Assembly: GCA_937900515.1 (NCBI GenBank)
Contig: CALCCU010000131.1
Location: 1-39,855 of the forward strand
Length of the DNA: 39,855 bases
Direction of reading: 5' to 3'
DNA from: an uncultured Gammaproteobacteria bacterium
Lineage (GTDB): Bacteria; Pseudomonadota; Gammaproteobacteria; Nitrosococcales; Methylophagaceae
The notes below the pieces were generated by a model, which was not told the DNA's origin, searched no databases, and saw only the letters and a list, made by a program, of their open reading frames with translations. The position numbers and the translations under genes are program-made. Shown here piece after piece: positions 37,965-39,855 of the stretch (positions are counted from its first letter, which is position 1; the number at the start of each line of letters is the position of its first letter).

Positions 37965-38780
37965 GTTACGTTGTCTTGCAGCCTCAAACAAACAGACTCC
38001 AGCAGCCACTGAAACATTCAAACTTTCAGCGCCTCCTTTCATAGGAATATACATCACTTGATCACAATTATCGCGTGTTAAACGGCGGATCCCACGCCCT
38101 TCAGCACCTAAAACAATTGCTAAAGGCCCTTTCAAATCGGCATCAAAAAGGGTTGTTTCACTATCTCCTGATGTACCTACGACCCAAACGCCTTGCTGCT
38201 GTAATTCGCGCAAAACACGCGCTAAATTGGTTACTTGAATAAACGGTAAGCGTTCCGCGGCACCACTTGATACTTTCAAAGCTGTACTTGTCAATGCAGA
38301 AGCGCGATCTTTAGGAGCAATAACGGCATGTGCACCTGCTGCTTCGGCACTTCTCATACAGGCACCTAAATTATGTGGGTCTTGCACACAATCTAAGATC
38401 AGTAATAGAGGTGCTTCAGGCAAGGACTCAAGCAATCTAAATAAATCGCTATCATCTAAATTTCCTATTGGTCGACACTTGGCAATCGCACCCTGATGTC
38501 GGGCGTCAGGAGCCATTTCATCTAACTCTTCTCGTGCAACATTATGAGGATGAAGACCATGAATCTTAGCCGCATCAACAATTGCATCAATGCGACTATC
38601 GTCCCGTTCATCAGACAACCAAATTTCAGTAACTCGTGTTTGTGGTAATTCTAAAGCAGCTTGAATTGCATGCAGTCCATAAACCAAATCATTACTCGTC
38701 GAGGAACTTCCCTCAGACTTAGTAGCCCTGCGGCGTTTGGTATGCTTCTGATTCTTGTCCTTCGATGACGGGTTTGACAT
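37959..38780 (-). CDS. rlmB: 23S rRNA (guanosine-2251-2'-O)-methyltransferase RlmB
   Basis: RlmB is a SPOUT enzyme that methylates G2251 in the peptidyl-transferase P loop. The conserved core starts at LVYGLHAIQAAL (about residue 32). The knot motifs follow: LILDCVQDPHNLGACMRSAEAAGAHAVI, then ALKVSSGAAERLPF, LAIVLGAEGRGI, and IPMKGGAESLNVSVAAGV. The only ATG upstream of the core is at 38780, giving 273 residues with a basic N-terminal extension of about 30 residues and a 62-base overlap with the preceding lipoprotein gene. A TTG at the core start would give a protein of ordinary length. The start is therefore the uncertain part; the function is not. Confidence 0.95.
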   Translation of the reverse strand: MSNPSSKDKNQKHTKRRRATKSEGSSSTSNDLVYGLHAIQAALELPQTRVTEIWLSDERDDSRIDAIVDAAKIHGLHPHNVAREELDEMAPDARHQGAIAKCRPIGNLDDSDLFRLLESLPEAPLLLILDCVQDPHNLGACMRSAEAAGAHAVIAPKDRASALTSTALKVSSGAAERLPFIQVTNLARVLRELQQQGVWVVGTSGDSETTLFDADLKGPLAIVLGAEGRGIRRLTRDNCDQVMYIPMKGGAESLNVSVAAGVCLFEAARQRNL

Positions 38781-39402
38781 ATATTTCTACTCGACGATTT
38801 AATTGACGACCGGCTTCGGTCTCGTTTGTTGCTCTAGGTTCACCTTCACCACGACCTACAGTTAATAAGCGGTTTTCAATGATTCCTTGTGATGTAAAGT
38901 AATTTACAACAGACTGAGCGCGCTGACGTGACAATTCCATATTATAACTCTCAGAGCCAACACTGTCGGTATGACCAACTACATGGATAATTGTTTTAGG
39001 GTAGCGGTTTAAAATACCTGCAACTTTTTGCAATGTAGGCATAAAGGCTGGTTTAAGTGATGCGCTACCAAAATCGTATGAAATCTCGCTCGCAATGTCG
39101 ATTTTTAAAGATTCATCTCTTAAACGCTGTACTTCAATATCATGGTTTGCTTGCTCAGCAGCTAAAGCATCTTCCATCTCTTTCTGCTGCTTATCCATAT
39201 AAGTACCAATACCTGCACCTGCCATAGCACCTACTGCCGTACCTATAATTAAACCACCCTTATCATTTTCTATAGAGTGGCCCAAAATGGCTCCAACAAC
39301 GGCACCTACCGCCGCACCTGTTTTTGCTTTTTGATTAGGATCATTTGCAGCACAACCAGCTAATGCAACTGACACAGCGGCCACTAATACTAATTTTTTC
39401 AT
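38719..39402 (-). CDS. OmpA-family peptidoglycan-binding lipoprotein with glycine zipper (YiaD-like)
   Basis: The 227-residue protein starts with a signal peptide and lipobox LAGC (C17), then a glycine-zipper segment (about 28-70: AVGAVVGAILGHS and AVGAMAGAGIGTYM). A short charged coiled coil follows (DKQQKEMEDALAAEQ), then an OmpA C-terminal domain (about 103-213) with VVGHTDSVGSESYN and LSRQRAQSVVNYF, the motif that grips diaminopimelate in murein. It therefore links the outer membrane to the wall. The last ~20 residues lie beyond the domain and overlap the start of rlmB. The architecture resembles E. coli YiaD; orthology is not proven. Confidence 0.88.
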   Translation of the reverse strand: MKKLVLVAAVSVALAGCAANDPNQKAKTGAAVGAVVGAILGHSIENDKGGLIIGTAVGAMAGAGIGTYMDKQQKEMEDALAAEQANHDIEVQRLRDESLKIDIASEISYDFGSASLKPAFMPTLQKVAGILNRYPKTIIHVVGHTDSVGSESYNMELSRQRAQSVVNYFTSQGIIENRLLTVGRGEGEPRATNETEAGRQLNRRVEIYVKPVIEGQESEAYQTPQGY

Positions 39403-39425
39403 TTCTCATTACCTTTTGGAAAGAA

Positions 39426-39454
39426 TAGACCATATGGTTCAGTGGGATTATACT
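39426..39454. promoter_or_regulatory. Overlapping divergent -10 elements for the OmpA-type lipoprotein gene and moaB
   Basis: The minus strand has TATAAT at 39452-39447, pointing to the lipoprotein gene. The plus strand has TATACT at 39449-39454, with TAGACC at 39426-39431 as a -35 17 bases upstream, pointing to moaB. The two -10 boxes share four bases, so RNA polymerase could not occupy both. The minus-strand -35 is poor. Confidence 0.4.
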
Positions 39455-39486
39455 CTCAGCAACTATCCCATACAGAGTTAAATACA

Positions 39487-39855
39487 ATGAAACGTGATTT
39501 CATTCCCGTTAATATTGCCCTATTAACAATTTCGGACACTCGTACATCAGACAATGATACCTCTGGAAAAATCCTACGTGAACGTGTTTTAGCAGCAAAC
39601 CATCTAATGGCAGAACAAGCTATTGTTGCTGATGACCTTTACCAGATCCGTGCAACCGTGTCCGCATGGATTGCTAATCCAGATATTCAAGTTGTCATCA
39701 CAACTGGAGGAACAGGTCTAACAGGACGTGACGGGACTCCAGAAGCTGTTGAAGTGTTACTTGATAAAGAAATAGCTGGTTTTGGTGAATTATTCCGTCA
39801 AATTTCCTTTCAAGATATTAAAACATCCACTATTCAATCTCGTGCGATTGGAGGT
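39487..39855 (+). CDS. moaB: Molybdenum cofactor biosynthesis protein MoaB, N-terminal part
   Basis: The frame opens at the ATG at 39487 and is still open at the right edge (123 codons seen). The motifs belong to the MoaB/MogA family that adenylylates molybdopterin: VNIALLTISDTRTSDNDTSG at the start, IVADDLYQIRATV, and VVITTGGTGLTGRDGTPEAV, the molybdopterin-binding GGTG loop. The opening and SFQDIKTSTIQSRAIGG favour MoaB over MogA. About 50 residues are missing at the C-terminus. It is divergent from the OmpA-type lipoprotein gene. No other molybdenum gene is in the window. Confidence 0.93.
   Translation, partial: MKRDFIPVNIALLTISDTRTSDNDTSGKILRERVLAANHLMAEQAIVADDLYQIRATVSAWIANPDIQVVITTGGTGLTGRDGTPEAVEVLLDKEIAGFGELFRQISFQDIKTSTIQSRAIGG

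Overview
The window is a contiguous piece of a gammaproteobacterial chromosome with a visibly AT-leaning base composition. It is dominated by the division and cell wall (dcw) cluster and its usual neighbours. Gene order from argJ-secA through lpxC-ftsZ...mraZ-rnpB-rsmI-lpoA-yraN-dolP matches the arrangement known from Pseudomonas. It differs in having murB inside the cluster (murC-murB-ddl) and in lacking diaA/gmhA between yraN and dolP. Together with the base composition this suggests a Methylophaga/Cycloclasticus-like (Thiotrichales-type) or Legionella/Coxiella-like lineage; that placement is inference. I see no phage, insertion sequence, CRISPR array, tRNA or other sign of recent gene transfer.
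Layout. Positions 1-1017 (+): the end of a UbiA-type prenyltransferase coupled to a 2-oxoglutarate oxygenase. 1028-6038 (-): secA, argJ and a DUF3549 gene, probably one transcript. 6168-7523: an M23 endopeptidase (-) divergent from the helicase loader gene dciA (+), which converges on lpxC. 7530-25966 (-): mraZ-rsmH-ftsL-ftsI-murE-murF-mraY-murD-ftsW-murG-murC-murB-ddl-ftsQ-ftsA-ftsZ-lpxC, packed with 1-11 base overlaps almost throughout. It is driven by a near-consensus promoter with three 10-bp-phased MraZ boxes at the start site. 25967-26501 is gene-free apart from that control region and a few dyads. 26502-26865 (-): RNase P RNA. 26891-30710: rsmI (-), lpoA, yraN and dolP (+). 30763-31634: hemJ (-) and a PilZ gene (+). 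31644-35564 (-): dnaB-alr-radA. 35699-37850 (-): rpsF-rpsR-DUF2232-rplI, closed by tandem terminators. 37959-39402 (-): an OmpA-type lipoprotein gene and rlmB, overlapping by 62 bases. 39487-end (+): the start of moaB.
How the genes work together. Murein precursor synthesis (MurB-G, Ddl, Alr, MraY), the septal synthase pair FtsW-FtsI, the divisome (FtsL, Q, A, Z), a PBP activator (LpoA), a murein hydrolase of the M23 family, the first committed step of lipid A synthesis (LpxC) and protein export (SecA) together form an envelope-growth neighbourhood. The second half adds replication (DnaB, and DciA from the first half), translation (bS6, bS18, bL9, RlmB, RsmI, RsmH, RNase P), recombination (RadA), heme synthesis (HemJ) and outer-membrane lipoproteins. 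Nothing here is clearly a new system. The points most worth a second look are the MraZ operator architecture, the rpsF leader, the rlmB/lipoprotein overlap and the prenyltransferase-oxygenase pair.
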